Shown: positions 18,598 through 27,210, numbered from the stretch's first letter. The stretch: 64,000 bases of DNA from Alteribacter populi (GCF_002352765.1 NZ_KZ293963.1:3994559-4058558), one strand, 5' to 3'. The notes: generated by a model from the letters alone, not told the origin. Made by a program: numbers and translations.

Positions 18598-18631
18598 ATG
18601 GAGAGAATCTACAAGGAAATGATTCTCCATC

Positions 18632-18792
18632 TGCCAAAAACCTTGCACCTGATTTTGAGGTAACACATGGGGTAGCCAAAGGATGCTGCTGCAATGGCAC
18701 GCCTTACGCGAATGGAGGCGTTACATGCGGAAAGCGAAGCCATGGAAGTGGCACCCTTTGTATTTGAAGTGCCAGAGTTATTCAGCAATCCC
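18632..18792. repeat. Dispersed repeat family R0, copy A
   Basis: Begins TGCCAAAAACCTTGCACCTG and ends AGAGTTATTCAGCAATCCCT. It shares these ends and an inner AAAGCGAAGCCATGGAAG...GGCACCCTTTGTATTTGA block with copy B at 23710-23860. It lies just 3' of xylB. No coding potential is seen between 18549 and 19078. Confidence 0.75.
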
Positions 18793-18810
18793 TAAATATA
18801 ATCAAACACT

Positions 18811-18844
18811 AAAAATGTCTCCGATACAATGGGGGCATTTTTTT
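18811..18844 (+). terminator. Rho-independent terminator upstream of the tre promoter
   Basis: AAAATGTCTCC pairs with GGGGGCATTTT (two G-T pairs) across a short loop, ending in a long T run. It insulates tre from xylB. Confidence 0.75.
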
Positions 18845-18912
18845 GAGTGAAGAAGGCAACTTTCTTTTGTAGTAATTCAAGGTAGAAAAAAATCCAGTGA
18901 TTCTTTTCTGAT

Positions 18913-18943
18913 TTGACTAACTTGTATATACAAGATATACTTG
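18913..18943 (+). promoter_or_regulatory. treA promoter with overlapping TreR operators
   Basis: A -35 TTGACT (18913-18918), 17-bp spacer and -10 TATACT (18936-18941) form a good sigma-A promoter. The spacer contains TTGTATATACAA, the palindrome known for Bacillus TreR. A second half-overlapping palindrome, CAAGATATACTTG, covers the -10. TreR binding would occlude polymerase directly. A weak cre-like AAAACGATTT lies downstream near 18960. Confidence 0.85.
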
Positions 18944-19078
18944 AACCGAAATAACATTGAAAACGATTTAACAGACAATAGTAAACCTCATTTCCACTGG
19001 AAGAACCTAGAGAATACGGTTTCAATAGTTAGAAATATGGGGAACATGAAAAAGACCGACTTGATGGAGGGATAGAAT

Positions 19079-20764
19079 ATGAACATGAATGAATGGTGGA
19101 GAAAATCCGTCGTTTATCAAATTTATCCGAAGAGTTTTAATGATACGATGGGAAATGGTATCGGTGACTTAGAAGGCATTATAGAAAAGCTGGATTATTT
19201 AAAGGAGCTTGGAGTCGATATTATTTGGCTGACTCCGGTTTATAAATCTCCACAAAAAGATAATGGTTATGATATAAGTGATTATTTCAGCATTCATGAA
19301 GAGTATGGGACAATGGAAGACTTCGATCGATTGTTAGCTGAAGCCCATAAACGAGACTTGAAAATCATTATGGACATCGTGGTGAACCATACTTCTACTG
19401 AACATGAGTGGTTTAAACAGTCTGCACAGTCAAAAGATAACACATACCGTGACTTTTACATTTGGAAAGACCCAATAGATGGAGAAGAACCAACAAATTG
19501 GCAGTCTAAATTTGGCGGTACTGCCTGGAAGTACGATGAAAAAACAGAGCAGTATTATTTGCATCTATTTGACGTCACGCAAGCAGATTTGAATTGGGAG
19601 AATGAAGAAGTTCGTGAAAAAGTGTACGATATGATGCGGTATTGGTTTGACAAAGGGGTAGATGGATTCCGACTCGATGTTGTTAACTTGATTTCAAAGG
19701 ATCAGCGTTTTCCGAACGATGATGGCTCTGTGGCTCCGGGGGACGGACGTAAGTTTTACACAGACGGTCCCCGCGTGCATGAATTTATGCATGAAATGAA
19801 CGACAAGGTGTTTTCTAATTATGACGTTATGACAGTTGGGGAAATGAGCTCAACGACTGTTGATCACTGTATTCAGTACACAAGACCAGATCGTCAAGAA
19901 TTAAGTATGACATTTAACTTCCACCATTTAAAAGTTGATTATCCAGAAGGTGAAAAGTGGGTAGCAGCAGACTTTGATTTCCTTGCTTTAAAAGAGATTC
20001 TTTCAAAATGGCAAGTAGAAATGCACAAAGGTGGCGGTTGGAATGCGTTGTTTTGGTGTAATCATGATCAGCCTCGTGTTGTCAGCCGTTTTGGAAATGA
20101 CGGAGAGTATCATAATGAATCAGCAAAAATGCTTGCAACAACGGTTCACATGATGCAAGGGACGCCGTACATTTATCAAGGGGAAGAATTTGGAATGACC
20201 GATCCGAAGTTTAATCGCATTGATGAGTACCGCGATGTAGAAACTCTCAATATTTATAAACTGAAACGCGAACAAGGGATAGATGAGGCTGAACTTATGA
20301 AGAGTATTAAGCAAAAATCCCGTGATAACTCGAGAACGCCTGTGCAATGGGATGGTAGTGAAAACGCAGGATTTACATCGGGTACACCTTGGATTGGTGT
20401 TGCAAATAACTATAAAGAAATTAATGCTAAAAATGCGATGGAAGATCGAAACTCTGTATTTTATCATTACCAGAAGCTAATTGGGCTGCGAAAGAAACTG
20501 GATATTATCACTTATGGAAGCTATGAGCTTTTACTCAAAGAGGATGAGCAAATGTTTGCCTACGTTCGAGAGTATAACGATGAAAAGTTATTGGTCGTTA
20601 ATAACTTCTATGAGGATGAAGTGGACTTCGAATATCCTCTTGATGACCTCGCTGGTTACAAGTCAGAAATTGTGATCTCAAACTATGATGATGCTCCTTC
20701 AAATCCGAGAGAGGTAAAGTTACGAGCGTATGAGTCGGTAGTTTATCATTTGAAAAAAGCATGA
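19079..20764 (+). CDS. treA: Trehalose-6-phosphate hydrolase (GH13)
   Basis: 561 residues of GH13 alpha-glucosidase fold. Catalytic triad: nucleophile Asp200 (DGFRLD), acid Glu255 (TVGEMS) and Asp330 (NHDQPR). Extended matches to Bacillus TreA include WWRKSVVYQIYPKSFND, LHLFDVTQADLNWENEEV and MTVGEMSSTTVDHC, and the next gene is treR, so the phospho-trehalose specificity is secure relative to oligo-1,6-glucosidases. It splits trehalose 6-phosphate to glucose and glucose 6-phosphate. No treP transporter accompanies it here. Confidence 0.95.
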   Translation: MNMNEWWRKSVVYQIYPKSFNDTMGNGIGDLEGIIEKLDYLKELGVDIIWLTPVYKSPQKDNGYDISDYFSIHEEYGTMEDFDRLLAEAHKRDLKIIMDIVVNHTSTEHEWFKQSAQSKDNTYRDFYIWKDPIDGEEPTNWQSKFGGTAWKYDEKTEQYYLHLFDVTQADLNWENEEVREKVYDMMRYWFDKGVDGFRLDVVNLISKDQRFPNDDGSVAPGDGRKFYTDGPRVHEFMHEMNDKVFSNYDVMTVGEMSSTTVDHCIQYTRPDRQELSMTFNFHHLKVDYPEGEKWVAADFDFLALKEILSKWQVEMHKGGGWNALFWCNHDQPRVVSRFGNDGEYHNESAKMLATTVHMMQGTPYIYQGEEFGMTDPKFNRIDEYRDVETLNIYKLKREQGIDEAELMKSIKQKSRDNSRTPVQWDGSENAGFTSGTPWIGVANNYKEINAKNAMEDRNSVFYHYQKLIGLRKKLDIITYGSYELLLKEDEQMFAYVREYNDEKLLVVNNFYEDEVDFEYPLDDLAGYKSEIVISNYDDAPSNPREVKLRAYESVVYHLKKA

Positions 20765-20823
20765 TAAACTGAATGAAGCTGATTGCTGATTGAATTGCAC
20801 ACACATATAAAGCGGTGAAAACG

Positions 20824-21540
20824 ATGCAAAATAAGTTTATTAAAATCTACAAGAGTATTGCAGATAAAATACAATCAGGTGACTATGACCCACAAAGTAA
20901 GCTCCCTTCAGAGCATGATCTGATGGAAGAATATGATACGTCACGTGAAACGATTCGCAAAGCGTTAAATTTGTTGGCCCAGAATGGATTTATTCAAAAA
21001 GTCCAAGGAAAAGGGTCCATCGTTTTGGACGCGCGAAAGTTTGATTTTCCTATTTCTGGTTTGGTGAGCTTTAAAGAGCTGGCTAAAAAAATGGGTGATA
21101 ATCATAAAACGTATGTTGAAAAGTTAGAGCTGATCAATCCCAGTCCATACATACGAGAACAATTGAAGTTAAACGATCGTGAGAAAGCTTGGGAAGTCCA
21201 TCGTGTTCGTGAGATTGACGGTGAGAAAGTGATTCTCGACAAAGACTTTTTAAATCAAATGTACGTCGATCATTTAACAGAATCAATCTGTAAAAACTCG
21301 ATTTATGAGTACATCGAAGGTCAGCTTGGAATGACAATTAGCTTTGCCAAAAAAGAAATTACGGTTGTTGAACCATCGAAACAGGATCGGCAACTTCTCG
21401 ATTTAGATGACTTTTCCAACGTAGTCGTTGTGAAAAATTACGTCTATTTTGATGATGCTAGTCTATTTCAATATACAGAATCCAGACATCGTCCTGATAA
21501 ATTCCGGTTTGTAGACTTTGCAAGACGAATGCATGGATAA
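20824..21540 (+). CDS. treR: Trehalose operon repressor (GntR/HutC family)
   Basis: About 238 residues. The N-terminal winged helix (LPSEHDLMEEYDTSRETIRKAL) and C-terminal UTRA sensor domain are complete; the ending FQYTESRHRPDKFRFVDFAR is typical of TreR. ATG 20824 is preferred because GGTG lies six bases upstream; a GTG at 20815 is also in frame. It binds the TTGTATATACAA operators upstream of treA and is released by trehalose 6-phosphate (family knowledge). It is cotranscribed with treA and hence autoregulated. Confidence 0.95.
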   Translation: MQNKFIKIYKSIADKIQSGDYDPQSKLPSEHDLMEEYDTSRETIRKALNLLAQNGFIQKVQGKGSIVLDARKFDFPISGLVSFKELAKKMGDNHKTYVEKLELINPSPYIREQLKLNDREKAWEVHRVREIDGEKVILDKDFLNQMYVDHLTESICKNSIYEYIEGQLGMTISFAKKEITVVEPSKQDRQLLDLDDFSNVVVVKNYVYFDDASLFQYTESRHRPDKFRFVDFARRMHG

Positions 21541-21551
21541 GTGAAATAATA

Positions 21552-21587
21552 AAGCGTGCCTCCAATTGTGGAAGCACGCTTATTTTT
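21552..21587 (+). terminator. Terminator of treA-treR
   Basis: AAGCGTGC pairs with GCACGCTT and is followed by ATTTTTT. Confidence 0.85.
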
Positions 21588-21612
21588 TGTTGCAATTAAA
21601 AGGCTAGCCGCT

Positions 21613-21702
21613 AGTCTCAAGGGAAAAGCATACTTGAGACTTTAATCACATGCGGCGGAAGCTAACGCTGTTTTAATAAAGACCGCTATGCGTTTTTTCT
21701 TA
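21613..21702. repeat. Intergenic repeat remnant (R2 tail) with hairpin
   Basis: A perfect inverted repeat AGTCTCAAG / CTTGAGACT is followed by AAAGACCGCTATGCGTTTTT and TCTTA at 21678-21702. The latter 25 bases recur with one change at 63152-63176. Confidence 0.65.
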
Positions 21703-21707
21703 CGAGT

Positions 21708-21846
21708 TAAAAAATCTACGCTTAAGTGTCTAGCTCCAGGCGCCATCGTCTCGTGTCAAATAACCTGCCCGATTAAAAGTAAAAAGCACTTTTTATCGGA
21801 CAGAACATTTGCATGTCGCCGATTAGCGGGCGCCTTGCGCTTTTCT
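21708..21846. repeat. Intergenic repeat family R1, best copy
   Basis: Contains GTGTCTAGCTCCAGGCGCC, CGTGTCAAATAACCTGCCCG and ends GGGCGCCTTGCGCTTTTC. Shorter related copies are at 988-1082 and 62835-62895. Similar CTAGCTCCAGGCGCC sequences are widespread between genes in Bacillaceae, recalled from general knowledge. The copy abuts the 3' end of the minus-strand gene that follows. Confidence 0.75.
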
Positions 21847-21848
21847 TG

Positions 21849-22721
21849 TTATCCTGTTTTTTTATTCTTTAAAGCCATCACAATCGAGTGACGGATCGCT
21901 TTGTCGTGAACAGTATCGTTAAGCCAAGCCTTCGGACTTTCATTCATATCGTGTTTTACCCGCTTAAATAGCGTGGATAGTACGCTTTTCAAGACGTTTG
22001 AATAATGAATGTGATCGATGCGCTGGGCAAGGTGGAGTATGTTTTCGATCAGCGGTGAATGGTCTAGGGAAACAGATTCCGCCGTATTCAGTAAAAGGCG
22101 TTGGACCGTCGCTGTCTCGTTAAACTCCAAGTAATATTGACAAATATGCTCGAGCAGATTTGGGTATTTTTCCATTTGAAAACCGAGTTCGGGAACTAGC
22201 GCATCTTGGCGGTGAGAAATTAAAAATGAAAAGCTTTTGTTAGCATTAGCTTTGTGGAGAGCATCTTTTAACGTTTCGAGTATGAGCGAGTTGTTGTGTT
22301 TTCCGTCTGTTCTTTGGAGAGTAAGTAAGCGCGAAGGCCATTGATGTTTAATATCTTCAAGGTGTTCGTCATAAAGGTGTTTCATGACATTTTCATTTTT
22401 CATCTTTGCATCTTCTTTTGGTTTGAGAGCATCTCGTAAATCGTCTTGGGTAACACGGTGCTGTTTTTTGCGCTGTATAATTTCCTTATGCCGGTTTAAG
22501 GCATTTGTAGAGGCTTCATTAGTCTTATTTGAGAGGTAAAAAGAATCAAGAAACTTTCCATCATCGGACAATACGGCAAAAATCACCGGTGTATCTTGAT
22601 CAAATAGTAATACGTTTGTTTTCTTTTTGTTAATGTGCTCTTCATAGCGGACTACGTAATTCATTTGACTTCCATCCATAAACACTTTTTTTCCTAAAAA
22701 ACTTGGTGGCAGGCGTTTCAC
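21849..22721 (-). CDS. Hypothetical protein (YfhB-YfhD interval)
   Basis: 290 residues if the GTG at 22721 is used, which has GGAAAGG eight bases upstream; two ATGs at 22742-22745 are in frame but lack a site. No recognised domain. The N-terminal ~80 residues look like a beta-rich module (GKKVFMDGSQMNYVVRYEEH, LLFDQDTPVIFAVL), the middle is charged, and the C-terminal half is helical (ENILHLAQRIDHIHYSNVLK). No signal peptide or membrane span, so cytoplasmic. It stands alone with repeats on its 3' side. Function unknown. Confidence 0.7.
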   Translation of the reverse strand: MKRLPPSFLGKKVFMDGSQMNYVVRYEEHINKKKTNVLLFDQDTPVIFAVLSDDGKFLDSFYLSNKTNEASTNALNRHKEIIQRKKQHRVTQDDLRDALKPKEDAKMKNENVMKHLYDEHLEDIKHQWPSRLLTLQRTDGKHNNSLILETLKDALHKANANKSFSFLISHRQDALVPELGFQMEKYPNLLEHICQYYLEFNETATVQRLLLNTAESVSLDHSPLIENILHLAQRIDHIHYSNVLKSVLSTLFKRVKHDMNESPKAWLNDTVHDKAIRHSIVMALKNKKTG

Positions 22722-22834
22722 TGGCGTCACCTTTCCTTTCATCATTCCGGGGCTCCGGATTATTTGAACTGTGTAAAGGTGTTCCTAACTGCGATCAGAC
22801 TATATGCGGTCTCTTCGGATGATCACGTAAACAT

Positions 22835-22981
22835 TTAGCCGAAAATTGGAAAAAATAAAGTGACAATTAAGATGAGTAAGCTGTATTCTTTGCTATTTCC
22901 GAGGCCGAGAGAATCGCGGTATGCCCAATGCTCGTCATAATCTTGAGTATAACCATGGAGAGGACAAAAAGAGAAAGCCAA
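22835..22981 (-). CDS. Possible small protein with C-terminal hydrophobic tail
   Basis: A 48-residue frame beginning with TTG at 22981, ten bases after AGGAGG. It ends EYSLLILIVTLFFPIFG, a single hydrophobic segment, preceded by a polar region YTQDYDEHWAYRDSLGLG. It could be a small spore-associated or membrane peptide downstream of yfhD, but there is no family match and it could be noise. Confidence 0.3.
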   Translation of the reverse strand: MAFSFCPLHGYTQDYDEHWAYRDSLGLGNSKEYSLLILIVTLFFPIFG

Positions 22982-23103
22982 GAAGATGCGTCCTCCTATG
23001 CGCAAGCGATCTCTCTTCTCTATCATACCTTTCTTTGCACGTTTTGTGTAGGGTGGAGTAATGAAAAAGGATGCCCGAGTATACAGACATCCAAAATTGT
23101 GGC

Positions 23104-23265
23104 TTAAATATTATCTGTGTTTACGCGATGATCGGCGGCTTTTGCTCGTGCTTGTGCTTCAAGATCCTCTGTGTCAGCCACCTCTTCTGAATACTCTACT
23201 ACTTCATTATCTTGAACTTCCTTCAGGTCTGGAATGTTTTTGTCCCGTTTGTTGTCTTTACTCAT
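23104..23265 (-). CDS. yfhD: YfhD family small protein
   Basis: 53 residues, starting MSKDNKRDKNIPDL and ending with the family block EEVADTEDLEAQARAKAADHR. ATG 23265 has a perfect AAGGAGG upstream. Highly charged, no membrane span. In B. subtilis yfhD lies next to yfhE and yfhF as here. Function is unknown. Confidence 0.88.
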   Translation of the reverse strand: MSKDNKRDKNIPDLKEVQDNEVVEYSEEVADTEDLEAQARAKAADHRVNTDNI

Positions 23266-23302
23266 TGTGATAGCCTCCTTGATTACGTTATCATCCCTTA
23301 AG

Positions 23303-23428
23303 TTATCTTCCGTTTTTGCTTCTTAATGCAGCACGGTCGGCTGCTTTAAAATCGCTCATATAAGCCATTTCTTGTGGTTTTTTTAATTTACTTCGTTCTT
23401 CTTTCGCTTGGCGTTTTTTACTTTCCAT
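23303..23428 (-). CDS. yfhE: YfhE family small protein
   Basis: 41 residues: basic N-terminus MESKKRQAKEERSK and the family block YMSDFKAADRAALRSKNGR. GAGGTG precedes the ATG. It sits 37 bases upstream of yfhD in the same direction, keeping the B. subtilis order. Function unknown. Confidence 0.85.
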   Translation of the reverse strand: MESKKRQAKEERSKLKKPQEMAYMSDFKAADRAALRSKNGR

Positions 23429-23516
23429 ACAATTCACCTCACGTTCGTTAGTCGTTAGTAGTGTGAACAGAGAGGAGGAAAGTTATTCAGGTTTTTGGTT
23501 TAATTACCAACAAAAT

Positions 23517-23555
23517 AATTACTTAAAAAGTCGGTTACTGACTTTTTGAGTAATT
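23517..23555. other. Hairpin in the yfhE-yfhF gap
   Basis: AATTACTTAAAAAGTC pairs with GACTTTTTGAGTAATT with one mismatch. It is terminator-like for minus-strand transcripts from yfhF. The rest of 23429-23709 shows nothing recognisable. Confidence 0.55.
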
Positions 23556-23709
23556 CCCGAAGCAATGAGCAGAGCCAATGCATTTTTCAACGGTATATCC
23601 TCTTGCAACACAGGCGTATGCTACTTATTCACAGCTTTTAAATAGGTCCCTTTGCAATAAAATTAAGAGGTGTTTGACTTTTGATCTGCAAGGATATAAG
23701 TCTCCTTTT

Positions 23710-23860
23710 TGCCAAAAACCTTGCACCTGATTATGAGATACATATGGGATAGCCAAGGGGTACTTCTGCAATGGCGGAGGCTGAAGCGTTGCCTGCGAAA
23801 AGCGAAGCCATGGAAGCGGCACCCTTTGTATTTGAGTGCTAGAGTTATTCAGCAATCCCT
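23710..23860. repeat. Dispersed repeat family R0, copy B
   Basis: Same ends as copy A (GCCAAAAACCTTGCACCTGA and AGAGTTATTCAGCAATCCCT). The middle contains GGAGGCTGAAGCGTTGCCTG, shared with the 62923-63085 repeat. It ends two bases before the yfhF stop codon. Confidence 0.75.
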
Positions 23861-23862
23861 AT

Positions 23863-24777
23863 TTAAGATTCGGATAATAAATTTTTCAAAGCTCCCTCCA
23901 ATTCAGGGAACTGAAAAGGATACTGATGGTGCTGTAATTTTTCAGGTATTACTCTTTGACCTTCCAGAACGAGAACACTCATATCACCGAGTACCGTTTT
24001 TAAAGCAATACTTGGAGACGGCAGCCAATAAGGGCGGTTAATGACGTCAGCTAATTTGCGGCCAAACTCGTTCATTTGGACTGGTGTTGGGGCGGTTACA
24101 TTAACTGGACCGGAAAGCTTGTTATTTTCGATAGTAAAAATGATCGATCCAATGACGTCATCTATATGCACCCAGCTTATCCACTGCTTACCTGTTCCAA
24201 GTGGTCCGCCTGCAAATAGCTTAAACGGAATCATCATTTGGTTTAGGGCTCCCTCATTGTCATCCAGAACCATTCCAAAACGCATATAGGCAACGCGAAT
24301 GTTGTCTGTTATTGCATGGCTCGCTTCTGCCTCCCAACTCTTTACCACTTCAGCAAGAAAGTCATCACCACTTTCCTTGTTCTGTTCGGTAAATGTTTGC
24401 TTAAAGGAGGTACCATAATAGCCAATAGCCGAAGCATTTATGAGGATTTCTGGCTTTTGATCAAGCTTATGAAGAATAGCTATTGCCTCCTTCGTAGCGT
24501 CAATTCTGCTCTTTAAAATTCTTCGTTTTCGCTTTTCTGTCCACCGTCCGCTATTCAAGCTCTCACCGGCGAGGTTAACAAATGCATCGATTCTTGCTAA
24601 TTCCTTTTCAGGAGTACTTCCTTCTTTTAACCATTCAACAAAGGTAACATTTTTTGTATCTTGTTTATTGTCATTGTTTCGCGTTAAAATGAGCACTGAG
24701 TGGCCGTTCGCTGTTAGTTGGTTGGCTAATGCTGAACCAATAAAACCAGATCCCCCTGCAATGGCAATCTTCATCAT
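23863..24777 (-). CDS. yfhF: NAD(P)-binding epimerase-family protein YfhF (SDR39U1/TIGR01777)
   Basis: 304 residues. Rossmann motif GGSGFIGSALANQL at residues 8-21; family blocks NLAGESLNSGRWTEKRKR and INASAIGYYGTSF; the C-terminal DUF1731 portion includes VLEGQRVIPEKL. ATG 24777 or 24774 follows AGGGAGGAAGG. Distantly related to plant SulA/Gc1-type epimerases; no substrate is established in bacteria. It is divergent from recX, as in B. subtilis. Confidence 0.92.
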   Translation of the reverse strand: MMKIAIAGGSGFIGSALANQLTANGHSVLILTRNNDNKQDTKNVTFVEWLKEGSTPEKELARIDAFVNLAGESLNSGRWTEKRKRRILKSRIDATKEAIAILHKLDQKPEILINASAIGYYGTSFKQTFTEQNKESGDDFLAEVVKSWEAEASHAITDNIRVAYMRFGMVLDDNEGALNQMMIPFKLFAGGPLGTGKQWISWVHIDDVIGSIIFTIENNKLSGPVNVTAPTPVQMNEFGRKLADVINRPYWLPSPSIALKTVLGDMSVLVLEGQRVIPEKLQHHQYPFQFPELEGALKNLLSES

Positions 24778-24895
24778 TACCTTCCTCCCTATGGATGTTC
24801 ATCCGTTTTCTTAACCTATGTATTTCCTTTTTAATCTTCCTATTAAACACGCTCCTGTTCAATTATGATACGATAATTGACGAGAGGTGACAGTT

Positions 24896-25714
24896 TTGGC
24901 AACCATATCTAAAATTACATTACATAAAAAGAGAAAAGGTCGTTATCACATCTATATTCAGCAGGACGGTTCTGAACAATACGCGTTTACGCTTAATGAA
25001 GATGTTTTAGTAAAGCACGCTCTCCAGAAAGGTTCGTCTCTGTCACAGGAACAAATGATAGCGATAAAAAAAGACGAAGAAAAAAGCAAAGCTTTCAATC
25101 GGGCGCTTCATTATTTATCCTACCGTATGCGGACTGTAAAGGAAATGAATGGCTATTTATATGATCAAGAGATTACCGATGAAGAAAAAGATGAAATTTT
25201 ACAGCGTTTGCTTGAAATGAATTTGCTCGACGATGCTGCTTTTGCGGAATCGTATGTACGAACGAAAAAAAATACCCAAAAAAAAGGCCCGTTAAAAATA
25301 TCGGTGGAGCTTAAAGAAAAAGGCGTTGCCGAAAAGGCGATTCAAGGCGCATTAAAGCAATATACTGACGGGGAACAGCTAGAGCATGCGATTGAATGGG
25401 GAGAAAAAAAGCAACGTTCTTATAAGTCAGATTCCATTCAGAAGAAAAAGCAAAAGCTCATCCAGTTTTTAATGCAGAAAGGTTTTTCACAAAGTGTCGC
25501 GGTAGAAGCGTTAAAGGAGATCAATTTTGAAGCCGATGAGTCAGAGGAGCTTGCAGCGTTAACGAAGCATGCAGAAAAAGCTGTACGGAAATATGACAAA
25601 TTCGATGGATGGGAAAAAGAAAGACGAATCAAACAATATTTATATGGAAAAGGATTCCCTTTTGAAAAGATCGACCAATGGATTAATGACTGGAACGACG
25701 AAGATAGTAAGTAA
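24896..25714 (+). CDS. recX: RecX regulatory protein
   Basis: About 272 residues, starting TTG 24896 behind GAGAGGTG (a GTG at 24887 is also in frame). Three tandem three-helix RecX repeats are visible: ALHYLSYRMRTVKEMNGYL, LLEMNLLDDAAFAESYVRT and the C-terminal KAVRKYDKFDGWEKERRIKQYL. RecX modulates RecA filament growth in recombination and the SOS response. Located between yfhF and yfhH, as in B. subtilis. Confidence 0.93.
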   Translation: MATISKITLHKKRKGRYHIYIQQDGSEQYAFTLNEDVLVKHALQKGSSLSQEQMIAIKKDEEKSKAFNRALHYLSYRMRTVKEMNGYLYDQEITDEEKDEILQRLLEMNLLDDAAFAESYVRTKKNTQKKGPLKISVELKEKGVAEKAIQGALKQYTDGEQLEHAIEWGEKKQRSYKSDSIQKKKQKLIQFLMQKGFSQSVAVEALKEINFEADESEELAALTKHAEKAVRKYDKFDGWEKERRIKQYLYGKGFPFEKIDQWINDWNDEDSK

Positions 25715-25825
25715 AGGTTTAGTGTGGAAATTGATAATGTTTGGCTGTAAATTGTGTGAAGGGGACTTTTTTTTCATCGCGCACTCTCCTATAATGAAGG
25801 TATAAAAGGATGAAAAGGACGTTAT

Positions 25826-26143
25826 ATGATGGATAAAAGATACAGTCGCATGACTGAAATGGAATTGCGAAATGAAATTGCTTCCCTTAAAGAGAAAGCT
25901 CAAAAAGCAGAACAAATGGGAATGGTAAACGAATATGCCGTACATGAACGGAAAATGGCAATGGCGAAGTCTTATTTAATGGATCCTGGTCAGTTTGTTC
26001 CTGGGAAAGAATATCATTTAGCAGGCGAAGTGATGAGTACATTTAAGATCACCTACATGAATGGTGTGTTCGCTTGGGGATATCGGGATGGACAAAAGGA
26101 AGAAGAAGCCGTGCCAATCTCATTATTAGAGGATGTTCAGTAA
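25826..26143 (+). CDS. yfhH: YfhH family protein (DUF1811)
   Basis: 105 residues starting MMDKRYSRMTEMELRNEI, a helical N-terminus, followed by an SH3-like beta segment (FVPGKEYHLAGE, FKITYMNGVFAWGYRDG). AAAAGGACG precedes ATG 25826. Directly after recX. Function unknown. Confidence 0.9.
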   Translation: MMDKRYSRMTEMELRNEIASLKEKAQKAEQMGMVNEYAVHERKMAMAKSYLMDPGQFVPGKEYHLAGEVMSTFKITYMNGVFAWGYRDGQKEEEAVPISLLEDVQ

Positions 26144-26144
26144 G

Positions 26145-26395
26145 TCCGTTAAAAATAGCTGTCGTAGAATAGGATCTCCTACTAATACCGCCACGTCCTG
26201 TGGCGAACGCAGGAGTCACCTTAACCTGGGGAAGTTCGTTGGCTTGTTTCTCGCTCCTCACGTATTAATACCAGATGTCTCTTTCTCTGCTAGTTAAGCT
26301 ACGAAGAGTGGATCGCTACGACTCGTCGCTCTGGTGCTCGAAAAATTTCGCCGCCTCGACCTACTCTGCTCTTTTTGTGCTCCTTTTTGAACATG
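26145..26395. repeat. Dispersed repeat family R4 with GTTCAAAAAG-type ends, composite copy
   Basis: The left part, TCCGTTAAAAATAGCTGTCG, and right end, CTCTTTTTGTGCTCCTTTTTGAACA, match the ends of the short copy at 30880-30965. The interior has GGATCGCTACGACTCGTCGC and, nested inside, CCGCCACGTCCTGTGGCGA. No open frame explains it. It fills the yfhH-ypzG gap. Confidence 0.65.
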
Positions 26396-26475
26396 CACTA
26401 TTAGAGGAAAAGTAAAAGAGAGAAAGGCGTTTAGCCTTTCTCTTGAGGTTCGCGATGGAGAACTTGTCGCCCCTG

Positions 26476-26637
26476 TTAGCTCCGTTTGCGTGTTTGTACA
26501 GCGAGTACGTAATTGTGCAAGCTTTGCTCTGTTTCTCCATTCACTTGATGGAAAGCATGTTTCGGCTTTGCACGAGGAGATTGGAATGGATCGACATATT
26601 TAAATCCTGACAATTGGCTCGTTTTTCCTTTTGCCAT
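26476..26637 (-). CDS. YpzG-like small protein
   Basis: 53 residues with the family block DPFQSPRAKPKHAFHQVNGE followed by TEQSLHNYVL and a basic end TRKRS. ATG 26637 follows GGGAGGTG. YpzG-type proteins are small, polar, and found in spore-formers next to SASP genes; here sspK is the upstream neighbour on the same strand. Role unknown. Confidence 0.75.
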   Translation of the reverse strand: MAKGKTSQLSGFKYVDPFQSPRAKPKHAFHQVNGETEQSLHNYVLAVQTRKRS

Positions 26638-26689
26638 TACAGGCACCTCCCACATTGTGTTGAAAGTTAGTCATTCGAACAGTGTTTGT

Positions 26690-26836
26690 CTAGTGTTTTT
26701 CATTTGATGATTGCATACGTGCGTACGGACGGTCATTTGTTTCGCCGTTTGTGCGCTTCGATGCATGTTCATCGCCGACATTTCTGTCTTTTGATAACTT
26801 CATGGGATTTGGAAATCCTTTTGCTTTGTTTCTCAA
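26690..26836 (-). CDS. sspK: Small acid-soluble spore protein K
   Basis: 48 residues from TTG 26836 behind AAAGGAGG; a longer frame adds 30 residues but no start signal. Starts (M)RNKAKGFPNP and contains DEHASKRTNGETNDRPYARM, closely following SspK KGFP...ASKRADGT...ERMRAS. A minor spore protein expressed in the forespore. Confidence 0.9.
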   Translation of the reverse strand: MRNKAKGFPNPMKLSKDRNVGDEHASKRTNGETNDRPYARMQSSNEKH

Positions 26837-26934
26837 GGAATGAACCTCCTTTTTTGACGGGGCATGAATAGTGTTTGAAGTGACTTTTGATTTCATCCTT
26901 TGGAAAAAATGTAAAAGGAGGAGCATTTGTAATT

Positions 26935-27201
26935 GTGAATGATTATTATGAACGTCTCACAAACCGGTTGTTAGAAAGAAATGAACAAATGTCATATAGA
27001 GAAGCTCGTACATGGATAGAGCTTCTGTGGGAAGACTTTGAATCGACATATGCATCAGCCGGGAGAGAATACAGAGGTAAAGAAATGACTGAAATGGTGC
27101 TTCTGCAATGGATTAAACAATATGGCAGTCGTCTTCACGATGTGATGATTGAAAACCCAAAATATAGGGAGCACTTTAAAGGTAAAGAAATTCTTCACTA
27201 A
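26935..27201 (+). CDS. yfhJ: YfhJ (WVELL-domain) protein
   Basis: 88 residues from GTG 26935, with AAAGGAGGAG upstream. Contains the namesake block ARTWIELLWEDFESTYASAG and GKEMTEMVLLQWIKQYG. Soluble helical protein. In B. subtilis it neighbours sspK, as here in divergent arrangement. Function unknown. Confidence 0.9.
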   Translation: MNDYYERLTNRLLERNEQMSYREARTWIELLWEDFESTYASAGREYRGKEMTEMVLLQWIKQYGSRLHDVMIENPKYREHFKGKEILH

Positions 27202-27210
27202 AGTGAAACC

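Noticed and set aside
18931..18975. cre-like AAAACGATTT downstream of the tre promoter
   Set aside because: Fails the invariant C/A positions of the consensus; too weak to list as a site.
23709..24041. 110-residue plus-strand frame
   Set aside because: Combines the R0 repeat and antisense of yfhF; no family similarity.
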